Shown here: positions 33,791 through 42,852 of the stretch, piece after piece | Layout: the number at the start of each line of letters is the position of its first letter | Numbering within the stretch: position 1 is the first letter of the stretch | NCBI RefSeq assembly: GCF_018531195.1 | Contig: NZ_JAHDYS010000010.1 | Coordinates: 62,001 to 126,000, forward strand | DNA: 64,000 nt | Reading direction: 5' to 3' | Source of the DNA: Pelotalea chapellei | GTDB lineage: Bacteria; Desulfobacterota; Desulfuromonadia; Geobacterales; Pseudopelobacteraceae | Program-made: the position numbers and the translations under genes | The notes under the pieces: model-generated | Told to the model about the DNA's origin: nothing | Database searches by the model: none | Seen by the model: the letters and a program-made list of their open reading frames with translations, nothing else

Positions 33791-35710
33791 TTACTTTTTC
33801 TTGTCATCCTTTATTTCTTCAAAATCTGCATCAACTACTTTTTCGTCCTTATCCGAAGAACCGCCGGGTTGCTCTGTGCCTGGTGCAGCACCAGCTTCTT
33901 CGCCCGGTTTCTGAGCATACATCGCCTCAGCCAGTTTATGTGCCGCTTGGGCCAGTTCGTCAGTGGCTTTTTTAATAGCCTCTGCATCCTCGCCTTCCAT
34001 GATTTTCTTCAATTCTGAAAGTTTGTTCTCGATGTTGCCCTTTTCCACTGCGTCAATTTTGTCACCGTACTCTTTAAGGGATTTTTCGGTGCTGTACACC
34101 ATGCTGTCTGCATGATTGCGAGCTTCAATGGCTTCACGTTTCTTTTTGTCCTCATCCGCATGGGATTCGGCATCACGAACCATCTTTTCGATTTCTTCCT
34201 TGGAGAGACCGGATGATGCTGTAATGCGGATGGACTGCTCTTTGCCGGTACCCAGGTCTTTTGCGGAAACATGTACAATACCGTTGGCGTCGATATCAAA
34301 AGTAACTTCAATCTGGGGCACGCCGCGCGGTGCCGGTGGAAGCCCGGTCAGCTCGAAATTGCCCAGAGTCTTGTTGTCTTTTGCCATTTCGCGCTCGCCT
34401 TGCAGAACGTGAATAGAAACAGCCGGCTGATTGTCTGCCGCAGTGGAGAAAACCTGGCTCTTACGGCAGGGAATGGTGGTGTTCTTCTCGATCAATCTGG
34501 TCAGTACACCGCCCAGGGTTTCGATGCCTAATGAAAGTGGTGTTACATCAAGAAGCAGGACATCCTTGACGTCACCTTTGAGTACGCCGCCCTGTATACC
34601 TGCGCCAATGGCTACTACTTCGTCCGGATTTACTCCCTTGTTAGGAGTTTTTCCAAAGATATCCTGGACCCGTTTCTGTACAGCCGGCATGCGGGTCATT
34701 CCGCCAACCAGAATGACTTCGTCAATGTCAGCGGCCGACAGACCTGCATCTTTCAGGGCTGTACGACAGGGACCATCAAGTCTAGCCAGTAGTTCGGCGC
34801 AAATTGACTCGAGTTTGGCGCGGGACAGCTTCATGGTGAGATGTTTCGGTCCTGAAGCGTCAGCTGTTATGAACGGAAGATTGATGTCTGTCTCCATTGA
34901 AGAGGAGAGCTCACATTTGGCTTTTTCAGCAGCTTCTTTTAGACGCTGCAACGCCATTTTGTCTCCACGCAGGTCAATGCCCTGGTCTTTCTTGAATTCT
35001 TCGGCGATCCAGTCGATTATCAGCTGGTCAAAATCTTCACCACCAAGGAACGTGTCGCCGTTGGTGGATTTTACCTCGAAAACGCCATCGCCGAGTTCCA
35101 GTATGGATATGTCGAAGGTTCCGCCGCCAAGGTCGAAAACCGCTACTTTCTCTTCTTTTTTCTTATCCAGTCCGTAGGCCAGTGCTGCTGCAGTCGGCTC
35201 GTTGATGATTCGCAGGACGTTGAGCCCGGCGATTTTGCCGGCATCCTTGGTGGCTTGGCGCTGGGAGTCATCAAAGTAGGCTGGAACGGTGATAACCGCA
35301 TCAGTAACGGTTTCTCCCAGATAGTCCTCAGCGGTTTTTTTCATTTTTTGAAGTACGATTGCAGAAATTTCGGGCGGAGAATAGCGTTTGTCGCGTACCT
35401 CAACCCAGGCATCGGCATTGTCAGCTTTTACGATTTTAAAAGGTGAAATGGCTATGTCTTTTCTGACTGCATCAGAATCAAATTTACGACCGATGAGGCG
35501 TTTGATCGCATACAGAGTGTTCTCGGGATTGGTAACTGCCTGACGTTTTGCTTGTTGTCCAACCAGACGTTCGCCATTATCTGCAAAAGCCACCATCGAA
35601 GGGGTGGTGCGACTTCCTTCGGAGTTGGCAATAACAACCGGTTCGCCACCTTCCATGATTGCGACACAGGAATTTGTCGTCCCCAGGTCTATTCCAATTA
35701 CTTTACTCAT
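33791..35710 (-). CDS. dnaK: Chaperone protein DnaK (Hsp70)
   Basis: A 639-residue Hsp70. The N-terminal ATPase has [33 protein letters not shown], and [17 protein letters not shown]; the linker [15 protein letters not shown] leads to the substrate-binding domain, and a helical lid ends in an acidic DDKKK tail. It folds nascent and heat-damaged proteins with DnaJ and GrpE. AAGGAGG lies before its ATG. A 139-base gap separates it from grpE. Confidence 0.97.
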   Translation of the reverse strand: MSKVIGIDLGTTNSCVAIMEGGEPVVIANSEGSRTTPSMVAFADNGERLVGQQAKRQAVTNPENTLYAIKRLIGRKFDSDAVRKDIAISPFKIVKADNADAWVEVRDKRYSPPEISAIVLQKMKKTAEDYLGETVTDAVITVPAYFDDSQRQATKDAGKIAGLNVLRIINEPTAAALAYGLDKKKEEKVAVFDLGGGTFDISILELGDGVFEVKSTNGDTFLGGEDFDQLIIDWIAEEFKKDQGIDLRGDKMALQRLKEAAEKAKCELSSSMETDINLPFITADASGPKHLTMKLSRAKLESICAELLARLDGPCRTALKDAGLSAADIDEVILVGGMTRMPAVQKRVQDIFGKTPNKGVNPDEVVAIGAGIQGGVLKGDVKDVLLLDVTPLSLGIETLGGVLTRLIEKNTTIPCRKSQVFSTAADNQPAVSIHVLQGEREMAKDNKTLGNFELTGLPPAPRGVPQIEVTFDIDANGIVHVSAKDLGTGKEQSIRITASSGLSKEEIEKMVRDAESHADEDKKKREAIEARNHADSMVYSTEKSLKEYGDKIDAVEKGNIENKLSELKKIMEGEDAEAIKKATDELAQAAHKLAEAMYAQKPGEEAGAAPGTEQPGGSSDKDEKVVDADFEEIKDDKKK

Positions 35711-35849
35711 GTTTGTTTATCCTCCTTGTCTGATCTTGCTCTAGAAATAGCTTAGTCATCCGTATGCCAAAAAACAAGGGCACCTGGAAAAATAAAATCA
35801 GGAATATTTGGCGTAAAGATTTCAGCCGGCATTCCTTTATTTCCTGCCC

Positions 35850-36455
35850 CTAAATATCCTTCTTGGAAGTGGTTGAAACAGAGACCATGGCGGGACGCAA
35901 CAACCTGTCTTTAAGCATGTACCCTTTCTGATATTCTTCCACTACGGTGTTGGGAGGAAGTTCATCTGTTGGTACCTGGGTCATGGCCTGGTGGAAGGCC
36001 GGATCAAAGGGGGCACCTGCCGAGTCTACAGGAGTGACTCCGAATTTTTTAAGCGCAGTGACGAACATGTCGCTGGTCATGCGGATTCCCTCGACAAGTG
36101 CCGCAAGTCCATCTTCACTGGCATGGTTTAGTGCTCTTTCCAGGCTGTCCAGCACCGGCAGAACTTCTTCGATCAATGATTTGGTCCCGTAGTTGAGCAA
36201 TTCTTCTTTTTCCCGATTTGCGCGTTTGCGATAATTTTCCAGGTCAGCACGTTCACGCAGAAAACGATCCCAGTTTTCCTTGCATTCTTTATCTTTTGCA
36301 GCCAATTTTTCTTCCAGTTGAACAATGCGCTCTTCCAGGCTTGCCGGCTCTCCTGAAGCTGATGCTTCCGATGCCTCTGTCTTTGAATCGATTGGTTCTG
36401 TTGCTTCAGCTGCAACGGCATCTTTCGAGATGTCAACGGTATCGTTCTTTTTCAT
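35850..36455 (-). CDS. grpE: Nucleotide exchange factor GrpE
   Basis: A 201-residue protein. A disordered Ser/Glu/Ala-rich N terminus precedes a long coiled coil (about 45-100, [22 protein letters not shown]) and a beta domain with [20 protein letters not shown]. It releases ADP from DnaK. I chose ATG 36455, preceded by AAAGGA; the frame extends nine codons further. It lies between hrcA and dnaK. Confidence 0.93.
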   Translation of the reverse strand: MKKNDTVDISKDAVAAEATEPIDSKTEASEASASGEPASLEERIVQLEEKLAAKDKECKENWDRFLRERADLENYRKRANREKEELLNYGTKSLIEEVLPVLDSLERALNHASEDGLAALVEGIRMTSDMFVTALKKFGVTPVDSAGAPFDPAFHQAMTQVPTDELPPNTVVEEYQKGYMLKDRLLRPAMVSVSTTSKKDI

Positions 36456-36498
36456 GTGCAATCCTTTTGTTGTGGTAATCAATGCGGCTGATTTGAAG

Positions 36499-37530
36499 TT
36501 AGGTTGCGGTTAATATCCTGCTGACCAGTCGGGCGGTGTAATCCACGATAGGGATAACACTGGAATAGCCCATGCGGGTAGGGCCGATGACGCCAAGCAA
36601 ACCGACAGTGTTGCTGCTGGTAACAAAGCGCGAGGTGATCAGGCTGAGTCCGGCTGATCTATTCACCGGTGTTTCAGATCCGATGTATATTTGTACACCT
36701 TCGGCGGTCATGCAGCAGTTCAGGAGCTGTAGTAGGTCACTTTTTTGCTCAAAAGCCTGAAAGATATCCTGCATTCTGCGTGCATCGTTGAATTCAGGCT
36801 GATTGAGAATGCGGGCCTGGCCTTCAACAAAAATATCGTCGCGCTCCATTGTTACCGCTTGTTGGCTCATCTGGAGGGCTTGGCTCATCATGGAGTCAAA
36901 CTGGTTCTTTTCATTTTTCATTTCGGCCTGAATGCGTTCTCTGGCCTGGGAAATTGTAAGTCCCTGCATCAGGTCATTAAGATAGTTCCCCATATGAATA
37001 AGTTCATCAGGAGTGAACTCGCGAACAGTCTCTACCAATTTGTTCTGCACGGTTCCATTTCGTGAAACCAGAATGGCCAAGACTTTGCGGGTTCCCAGGC
37101 GGATGAATTCAATATGTCTGAATACATCCGAAGTAAAGCTGGGTGCCACAACGATACCCATGTAATTGGATAAAGAAGAAAGGGTGCGACTCGTCTCTTT
37201 AAGCATATCCGATAACCCGGAGCCCGCCTGACGACAGCGCCGGATAATCTGTTTTTTCTCTTCACGGCTGATGGAGCGCAGTGCTACGAGCGAGTCCACG
37301 TAAAATCGGTAGGCCTTTTCTGTTGGTATTCTGCCTGCGGAGGTGTGCGGAGACGTCAACAGACCCATCTCTTCCAGATTCGCCATCACATTGCGAACCG
37401 TAGCAGACGAGAAGGTCAGCGCATGGCGGCGGGTAACAGCACTGCTGCCCACAGGTTCTGCGGTAGCAATGTAATCTTCTACGATTGCTTCGAGAATTTG
37501 TCTGCTTCGTTGTGAAAGTTCTACTTCCAT
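36499..37530 (-). CDS. hrcA: Heat-inducible transcription repressor HrcA
   Basis: A 343-residue repressor. An N-terminal winged helix ([41 protein letters not shown]) precedes a GAF-like regulatory domain and a dimerisation region. It binds the CIRCE operator and depends on GroE for activity in well-studied relatives. Its own operon carries CIRCE at the promoter, giving autoregulation. It is divergent from murI. Confidence 0.95.
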   Translation of the reverse strand: MEVELSQRSRQILEAIVEDYIATAEPVGSSAVTRRHALTFSSATVRNVMANLEEMGLLTSPHTSAGRIPTEKAYRFYVDSLVALRSISREEKKQIIRRCRQAGSGLSDMLKETSRTLSSLSNYMGIVVAPSFTSDVFRHIEFIRLGTRKVLAILVSRNGTVQNKLVETVREFTPDELIHMGNYLNDLMQGLTISQARERIQAEMKNEKNQFDSMMSQALQMSQQAVTMERDDIFVEGQARILNQPEFNDARRMQDIFQAFEQKSDLLQLLNCCMTAEGVQIYIGSETPVNRSAGLSLITSRFVTSSNTVGLLGVIGPTRMGYSSVIPIVDYTARLVSRILTAT

Positions 37531-37547
37531 AGTCAGGCCTCAAAAAA

Positions 37548-37574
37548 ATAGCACTCAAAGCTCTAGAGTGCTAA
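37548..37574 (-). promoter_or_regulatory. CIRCE operator
   Basis: TAGCACTC, nine bases, GAGTGCTAA. Only the outermost base departs from the CIRCE consensus. It sits just upstream of hrcA and over the expected transcription start, the standard position for HrcA repression. Confidence 0.95.
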
Positions 37575-37583
37575 TGCCCTTCA

Positions 37584-37612
37584 AATTTAATCAGTGGCCT
37601 GGGGTTTGTCAA
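37584..37612 (-). promoter_or_regulatory. Sigma-70 promoter of hrcA-grpE-dnaK-dnaJ
   Basis: TTGACA (perfect), a 17-base spacer, TAAATT (four of six) on the minus strand. The -10 ends ten bases before CIRCE, so HrcA bound there would block initiation. Confidence 0.8.
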
Positions 37613-37754
37613 GGGATTTGGGTATATTTCAGACTGCGCCGAATTTCACCGTTTAAGCAGTCGTTCCTGGGCCAGAGCGCAAATGACTTGCCTCTCCGGG
37701 ATAAAAAAGTATATCATTTCACGTTTTATCACTGATTCAGAGAGGAGGGCTGCT

Positions 37755-38573
37755 GTGTCCTGGCAGGCCATAGGCATATTTGATTCAGGTGTGGGCGGTC
37801 TAACAGTTCTGAGGGAAATTTTCAGGGTACTGCCCCAGGAAGATACTATATATTTCGGTGATACTGCCCGGGTGCCTTATGGGACCAAGTCCCCTGAAAC
37901 AGTGGATCGCTACGCCCGGGAAATTACGTCGTTTCTCGTGAAGCGCGACATCAAGCTGCTGATAGTTGCCTGCAACACAGCCTCGGCAGTTGCTCTGAAT
38001 AACCTGAAACGTGATTTCCCTATTCCGGTTGTGGGTGTTATCGAGCCGGGCGCCCGCCGGGCTGTTGAAGTGACCCGCAGTGGGCGGATTGGCGTCATTG
38101 GCACCAGCGGTACCATCAAAAGCAGTGCGTACACTCGCGCTATTAAACGCCTTAATCCTGCAGCCGAAGTGTTGACTCGTGCGTGTCCTCTCTTCGTTCC
38201 GCTGGCCGAAGAAGGGTGGACGGATAATCAGGTGGCGCGGCTTACTGCCCAGAGTTACCTGCAAGAATTGAAAGAAGCTGGCGTGGACACTCTTGTGCTG
38301 GGATGTACCCACTATCCGCTCCTTAAAAACATAATTGCAGAAGTAATGGGGCCTGATGTGATTCTGGTGGACTCAGCAGAGGAAACTGGCCGAACGGTAG
38401 CTGAGATCCTGACCAAAAAGAAACTGCTGCGGCCGGTCACTGAAAAAGGGAATCATCATTTCTTTGTCAGTGATATCCCTGCCGGTTTTATCCGTGTAGG
38501 AAACAGGTTTCTGGGTGGAAAGCTGGGGGATGTTTATCAGGTGAACCTGGATGATGAGCGTGAGGAGGATTAA
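37755..38573 (+). CDS. murI: Glutamate racemase
   Basis: A 272-residue cofactor-independent racemase that makes D-glutamate for peptidoglycan. Catalytic Cys73 (VACNTASA) and Cys184 (LGCTHYPLL) are both present, with the N-terminal IFDSGVGGLTVL signature. I chose GTG at 37755, with GAGGAGG upstream; a frame extending to 37683 has an unlikely N terminus. It is divergent from hrcA and starts an operon with a GerMN-domain gene (two bases apart) and metH. Confidence 0.93.
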   Translation: MSWQAIGIFDSGVGGLTVLREIFRVLPQEDTIYFGDTARVPYGTKSPETVDRYAREITSFLVKRDIKLLIVACNTASAVALNNLKRDFPIPVVGVIEPGARRAVEVTRSGRIGVIGTSGTIKSSAYTRAIKRLNPAAEVLTRACPLFVPLAEEGWTDNQVARLTAQSYLQELKEAGVDTLVLGCTHYPLLKNIIAEVMGPDVILVDSAEETGRTVAEILTKKKLLRPVTEKGNHHFFVSDIPAGFIRVGNRFLGGKLGDVYQVNLDDEREED

Positions 38574-38575
38574 AA

Positions 38576-39199
38576 ATGCCGCCGTTGCATAAACGCAGCA
38601 ACATGAGTCTTGTAATACCGTTTGTGGTGCTGGCCCTTGTATTTGCTGTGCTGATCTGGGGGAAATACAAGACCAGTCGCATGGTTAAGCCCACGCCACC
38701 GGTTCAGCAGCCTGCGGGTCAGCATACAGCAGTACTGTTCTTTATAGATGAAGGTGGCAGGCTGGTAAGAGAAGGACGTCAGATGGAAGCATGTTCCGGA
38801 ACAGAAGTTTGCATGAAGGCGGTACTGGATGAATTGTTCAATGGACCAGTTGGTGAATTGGATGAAGCACTGCCTGAAGGTACTGCCCTCAAAGGTGTTC
38901 AGGTAGTCGGGGATATGGCAGTTGTTGATCTCAGTCGTGATTTTTCTGAGGAAGCAGTTTCGGGCAGCTCAGCCGAAATGGCCGCTGTCTACTCTATTGT
39001 AAATACTGTCTGCGTTAATTTCCCCAGTGTTTCCAAGGTTAAACTTAACATAGAAGGTGATGAAAAGGCAGTGCTGAAGCATCTTGATCTTTCAGATCCC
39101 CTGGCACCTGATTTTTCACTTGAACAGAGTCCTGCACCGCTGCCTGCCGACCCGGCAGCCAGTTCACCAAAAAACGATGCTAGGAAGGGAACCAAATGA
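38576..39199 (+). CDS. GerMN-domain membrane protein
   Basis: A 207-residue protein. A short cytoplasmic segment and one membrane helix (LVIPFVVLALVFAVLIWG) precede a GerMN domain (about 50-170: AVLFFIDEGGRLVREGRQM, VLDELFNGPV, VQVVGDMAVVDLSRDF). GerMN domains, named from Bacillus spore germination, occur widely in non-spore-formers and may bind cell-wall components. Location after murI supports a cell-wall role. The tail after about residue 175 is Pro/Ala-rich. Start and stop overlap neighbours by the GGAGG site and an ATGA. Confidence 0.85.
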   Translation: MPPLHKRSNMSLVIPFVVLALVFAVLIWGKYKTSRMVKPTPPVQQPAGQHTAVLFFIDEGGRLVREGRQMEACSGTEVCMKAVLDELFNGPVGELDEALPEGTALKGVQVVGDMAVVDLSRDFSEEAVSGSSAEMAAVYSIVNTVCVNFPSVSKVKLNIEGDEKAVLKHLDLSDPLAPDFSLEQSPAPLPADPAASSPKNDARKGTK

Positions 39200-41616
39200 A
39201 ACCATTTCGTGAAGCAATTCAGGAACGGGTGCTGATCCTTGATGGTGCTATGGGAACAATGCTGCAAGAGCGCGGTCTCAAGCCTGGCCAGTCCCCGGAG
39301 GAACTCAACCTGACCATGCCGGAGGTGGTTGCCTCTGTCCATCGCGACTATATTGAAGCTGGCGCCGACATAATTATTACCAATACTTTTGGTGGAACCC
39401 GTTTCAAATTGTCACACTACGGTCTTGAATCCAGATTGGCCGAGATCAATAGCCGGGCTGTGGAGATTGCACGCAAGGAAGCGCGGGGCATGGCATATGT
39501 AGGAGCCTCCATTGGTCCCACCGGACAATTCGTTGAGCAGGTGGGGGAAGTTACCTTCGATGATATGAAAGGTGCTTTTCGCGAACAGGCCGAAGCTCTG
39601 GTTGGCGCCGGAGCTGATCTGATCAGTCTGGAAACCTTTCTGGATATAAAGGAATGTCGTGCTGCGGTAATTGCCATACGTGAGGTCTCCGCCACCATTC
39701 CGATCATCGCCATGCTTACTTTTGATGATAATGGTCGGTCGGTGCTGGGTACGCCGCCAGAGTCAGCCGCCATTACCCTCACGGCCAGCGGAGCCGACCT
39801 GGTGGGTTCCAATTGTGGACTGGGTGTTGACGGGATTTACGATATCCTTTCAAAGATGCGCCACGTCACTCATCTTCCGCTTATCTCCCAGGCCAATGCC
39901 GGCTTGCCGCTGCTGAAGGACGGGGTAACGATCTTTCCTGGAACGCCCGAGGAGATGACCGCTTATCACGATCGATTGATTGCGTTGGGCGTGCGGATCA
40001 TCGGTGGCTGTTGCGGCACCACGCCGACCCATATCCGGGCAATGAAAGAGGCACTTGCACAACGCCAGCAGCCATGGCAGGCAGAAGAGAAACCCGCCGG
40101 CATTACATTTCTTTCCAGTCGCTCCGGGTGGACTGCTGTCGGCAGACAGAACAAAACCGCCATCATTGGAGAGCGTATCAATCCGACGGGGAAAAAAGTG
40201 TATTCACAGGAACTTCATGAGGGGAAAGTTGCATATATCCGTCAGGAAGCTATGGAACAAGCCAGGATGGGGGCCACGCTTCTGGATATAAACGTAGGGG
40301 CTCCGGGAGTTGATGAGCCGGCTGCCATGGAGCGAGCGGTCTTTTGTGCAAGTGCAGCCACCGGGATTCCGCTTGTGCTGGATTCTTCCAGTCCTGCTGC
40401 ACTGGAACGTGGTTTGAAGGCTGCAGACGGAAAAGTGCTGATCAATTCGGTATCCGGTGAGGTTAAAAGTCTTTCCAAGGTATTGCCGCTGGCCAAAAAG
40501 TATGGAGCTGCGGTTATCGGGCTGACACTGGATGCCAAAGGTATCCCTGACAGTGCCGAAGGGAGGCTGGCAATAGCCAAACGCATCCGCAATGCAGCCA
40601 GGCGCCAGGGGATTCCTGATCATGACATCATCATCGATTGCCTTACCCTGACTGTCAGCGCTGAACAGAAACGGGCCGCCGAAACTCTGCGCACCATCAG
40701 TCTCGTAAAGGAAAAACTGGGTCTTTCTACGGTTTTGGGCGTCAGCAATATTTCTTTCGGTCTGCCCCAGCGGCCGATTATTTCCTCCGCATTCTTTTCC
40801 ATGGCCATGGCGGCCGGTCTTGATGCGGCCATTATCAATCCCAGGGATAAGGCTATGATGGACGCCTGGCGCTCTGCCATGGTGTTGCTCAACCGTGACC
40901 ATCAGGCAGCCGCTTATATTGAAGCATATCGCGGTGAACAGGCTGGTTCTGAGTCTGTCCGACCAGATTCCGGCTTGCCGCTTTCCATTCGCGAACGTCT
41001 TACCCAGGCAGTTATCAGCGGTGATCGCGACGGAATCGTTTCATTGGTAGAGGAGGCGTTCAAGGAAGGATTAACCCCTATGCAGGTTAGCAATGAGGGG
41101 TTTTTGCCTGGCCTGGAAGAGGTGGGTCGTCGATTTGAAAAAAACATCTACTTCCTGCCGCAGGTAATGCAGTCTGCTGATACGATGCAGGCTGGTTTTG
41201 TCCGTCTCAAAGAAGAAATGAAGGGCCAGGCTTTCGAAAGTCGCGGCCGAATCCTTATGGCTACCGTCGAGGGTGATATCCACGACATCGGCAAGAACAT
41301 CGTCTGTACCCTTCTGGAAAACCATGGTTTCGAAGTGTTTGATATAGGCAAAAATGTATCTGCAGCCACGATAGTGGCCAAAGCCAGGGAGCATGCAGTG
41401 GATGCCGTCGGTCTGTCAGCGCTGATGACCACAACCATGTCTGAAATGAACAATGTGATAAAAAAACTGAAAGCGGCCGGGATCAAAACGTTCACTATGG
41501 TTGGAGGGGCAGTGGTGACTCAGGAGTATGCAGACAGTATCGGGGCCGATCTTTATGCCCGTGATGCCATGGAAGCTGTGGCCAGAATAAAACAGTTGCT
41601 GGGGGCTGGGGACTAA
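39196..41616 (+). CDS. metH: Short cobalamin-dependent methionine synthase (MetH without activation domain)
   Basis: An 806-residue protein. Homocysteine methyltransferase domain (1 to about 300) with zinc ligands Cys207 (GSNCGLG) and Cys272-Cys273 (GGCCGTTP); pterin-binding domain (about 320-580, IIGERINPTGKK); B12 cap and binding domain (about 600-806) with His696 in DIHDIG as the lower axial ligand. E. coli MetH is about 1,227 residues; the missing part is the S-adenosylmethionine reactivation domain. Such short forms exist (Thermotoga), and reactivation must come from a separate protein not in this window. A 16-base hairpin with one bulge (41632-41655) follows but lacks a T-run. Confidence 0.92.
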   Translation: MKPFREAIQERVLILDGAMGTMLQERGLKPGQSPEELNLTMPEVVASVHRDYIEAGADIIITNTFGGTRFKLSHYGLESRLAEINSRAVEIARKEARGMAYVGASIGPTGQFVEQVGEVTFDDMKGAFREQAEALVGAGADLISLETFLDIKECRAAVIAIREVSATIPIIAMLTFDDNGRSVLGTPPESAAITLTASGADLVGSNCGLGVDGIYDILSKMRHVTHLPLISQANAGLPLLKDGVTIFPGTPEEMTAYHDRLIALGVRIIGGCCGTTPTHIRAMKEALAQRQQPWQAEEKPAGITFLSSRSGWTAVGRQNKTAIIGERINPTGKKVYSQELHEGKVAYIRQEAMEQARMGATLLDINVGAPGVDEPAAMERAVFCASAATGIPLVLDSSSPAALERGLKAADGKVLINSVSGEVKSLSKVLPLAKKYGAAVIGLTLDAKGIPDSAEGRLAIAKRIRNAARRQGIPDHDIIIDCLTLTVSAEQKRAAETLRTISLVKEKLGLSTVLGVSNISFGLPQRPIISSAFFSMAMAAGLDAAIINPRDKAMMDAWRSAMVLLNRDHQAAAYIEAYRGEQAGSESVRPDSGLPLSIRERLTQAVISGDRDGIVSLVEEAFKEGLTPMQVSNEGFLPGLEEVGRRFEKNIYFLPQVMQSADTMQAGFVRLKEEMKGQAFESRGRILMATVEGDIHDIGKNIVCTLLENHGFEVFDIGKNVSAATIVAKAREHAVDAVGLSALMTTTMSEMNNVIKKLKAAGIKTFTMVGGAVVTQEYADSIGADLYARDAMEAVARIKQLLGAGD

Positions 41617-41771
41617 ATTATTGATGAATGTTCAGGGATGCTAAAAACATCCTGACCTGAGGTTGGAGAACTAAATCGTTCCGGCATTTGGCTGAGTTTT
41701 AGTGCTTTGCAATTGCCTGTTTTTATGGTACTTTGCTAAAAAAATACGGTAAAAGACGGAAGGTCTCAGCC

Positions 41772-42281
41772 ATGGTTCTCGGCTTTAACCACAACATCAT
41801 GTACAAAGGAGAGGTTTTCCATGTCCAGACAGAGGACAGCGGTACTGCCAATCCACATATTATAACCCTGCTCTACAGAGGGGGTGTCATTCTCAGTTCC
41901 AGCAAAACAAGTTATGCCGATATTATCAAAGCAGATAATCTCAAAGAGGTAGTAGCTGAGTTGATGAAGGAGCAGCATAAGGAGATGATGCGCCGCCTCA
42001 AGGCTGGTGAGTTCGACGAACATGCCTTCGTTGTTCAGGCTCCAGTTTTTAATACGATCCCGCTCGAATCCCCGGAACTGGCCGATGCCTCTGTTGATTT
42101 CTTTTCTGTGTCTCCGGTAAAACAATCCACTTCATCTCAGACAGATATTTCGCTTCTTTTTGAAATGCCGGCCAAGCCTTCCCGCCCACAGGAACGGACC
42201 TCACCCGTGGAAGAAACACCGAAGAACATTGTGAGTCTGGATGATGCCATCCTCTCATTCTTCGGCGCCAATGGAAAATAA
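41772..42281 (+). CDS. Conserved-looking small protein, function unknown
   Basis: A 169-residue protein starting MVLGFNHNIMYKGEVFHVQT. The first 90 residues form a compact alpha/beta part with helices ADNLKEVVAELMKEQHKEMM; the rest is Pro/Ser/Thr-rich and likely disordered, ending in a helix (DDAILSFF). I associate this N-terminal pattern with Geobacter hypothetical proteins but cannot assign a role. ATG 41772 has GGAAGGT upstream. The next gene, an atypical pseudopilin, overlaps its end by 11 bases, so these two are surely co-expressed and perhaps act together. Confidence 0.65.
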   Translation: MVLGFNHNIMYKGEVFHVQTEDSGTANPHIITLLYRGGVILSSSKTSYADIIKADNLKEVVAELMKEQHKEMMRRLKAGEFDEHAFVVQAPVFNTIPLESPELADASVDFFSVSPVKQSTSSQTDISLLFEMPAKPSRPQERTSPVEETPKNIVSLDDAILSFFGANGK

Positions 42282-42798
42282 GCTTGATAATAAAGGATTT
42301 ACCTATTTGATGGCCCTGATGCTGATCATGATCATGGGGATCATGATGGGTATGGTTGGCCAATCCTGGAAAACAATTATCCAGCGCGAGCGCGAGGAGG
42401 AATTACTCTTTCGCGGAGTTCAGATCAGGGATGCCATAGCCCGATGGTATAAACCCAGGACATCAGGCACCTCCGCGCCACGCCAACCCACCCCCCTGTG
42501 GGAACTCAAGGATCTGCTGGATGATCCCAGTACTCCTTCAACGGATCCTTACTTGCGGAAACTGTACCTTGATCCAATCACCGGTAAAGAGTGGGAAGTC
42601 ATCAAAGATCCCAACAAGGGGATTGTTGGGGTGGCAAGTACCAGTCCGGCTAAACCTCTCAAGATTGGTGGGTTTCCGGATGATTTGAAGGATTTCACTG
42701 AAAAGCAGAAATATAGCGACTGGAAGTTTATCTATACTGCAGCGGGTACCACGCCGGGGAACAATCAGGCTGGAACACTCGCAGGTCGTCAGCGCTGA
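42271..42798 (+). CDS. Type II secretion-like pseudopilin without Glu5
   Basis: A 175-residue protein. A prepilin peptidase site (NKG, then FTYLMALML) is followed by a long Met-rich membrane helix (IMIMGIMMGMV). The usual Glu at mature position 5 is Met; minor pseudopilins such as GspK also lack it. The body has a charged helix (REREEELLFRGVQIRDAIARWY) and a globular C terminus similar in length to GspG. It overlaps the preceding gene. No secretion ATPase or secretin is adjacent, so it may serve a machine encoded elsewhere. Confidence 0.78.
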   Translation: MENKLDNKGFTYLMALMLIMIMGIMMGMVGQSWKTIIQREREEELLFRGVQIRDAIARWYKPRTSGTSAPRQPTPLWELKDLLDDPSTPSTDPYLRKLYLDPITGKEWEVIKDPNKGIVGVASTSPAKPLKIGGFPDDLKDFTEKQKYSDWKFIYTAAGTTPGNNQAGTLAGRQR

Positions 42799-42852
42799 TA
42801 ATGATGTTTTTAACGCCGCCAAAGTTACCTGTGCTCGCCCAGGAGAATCTGA

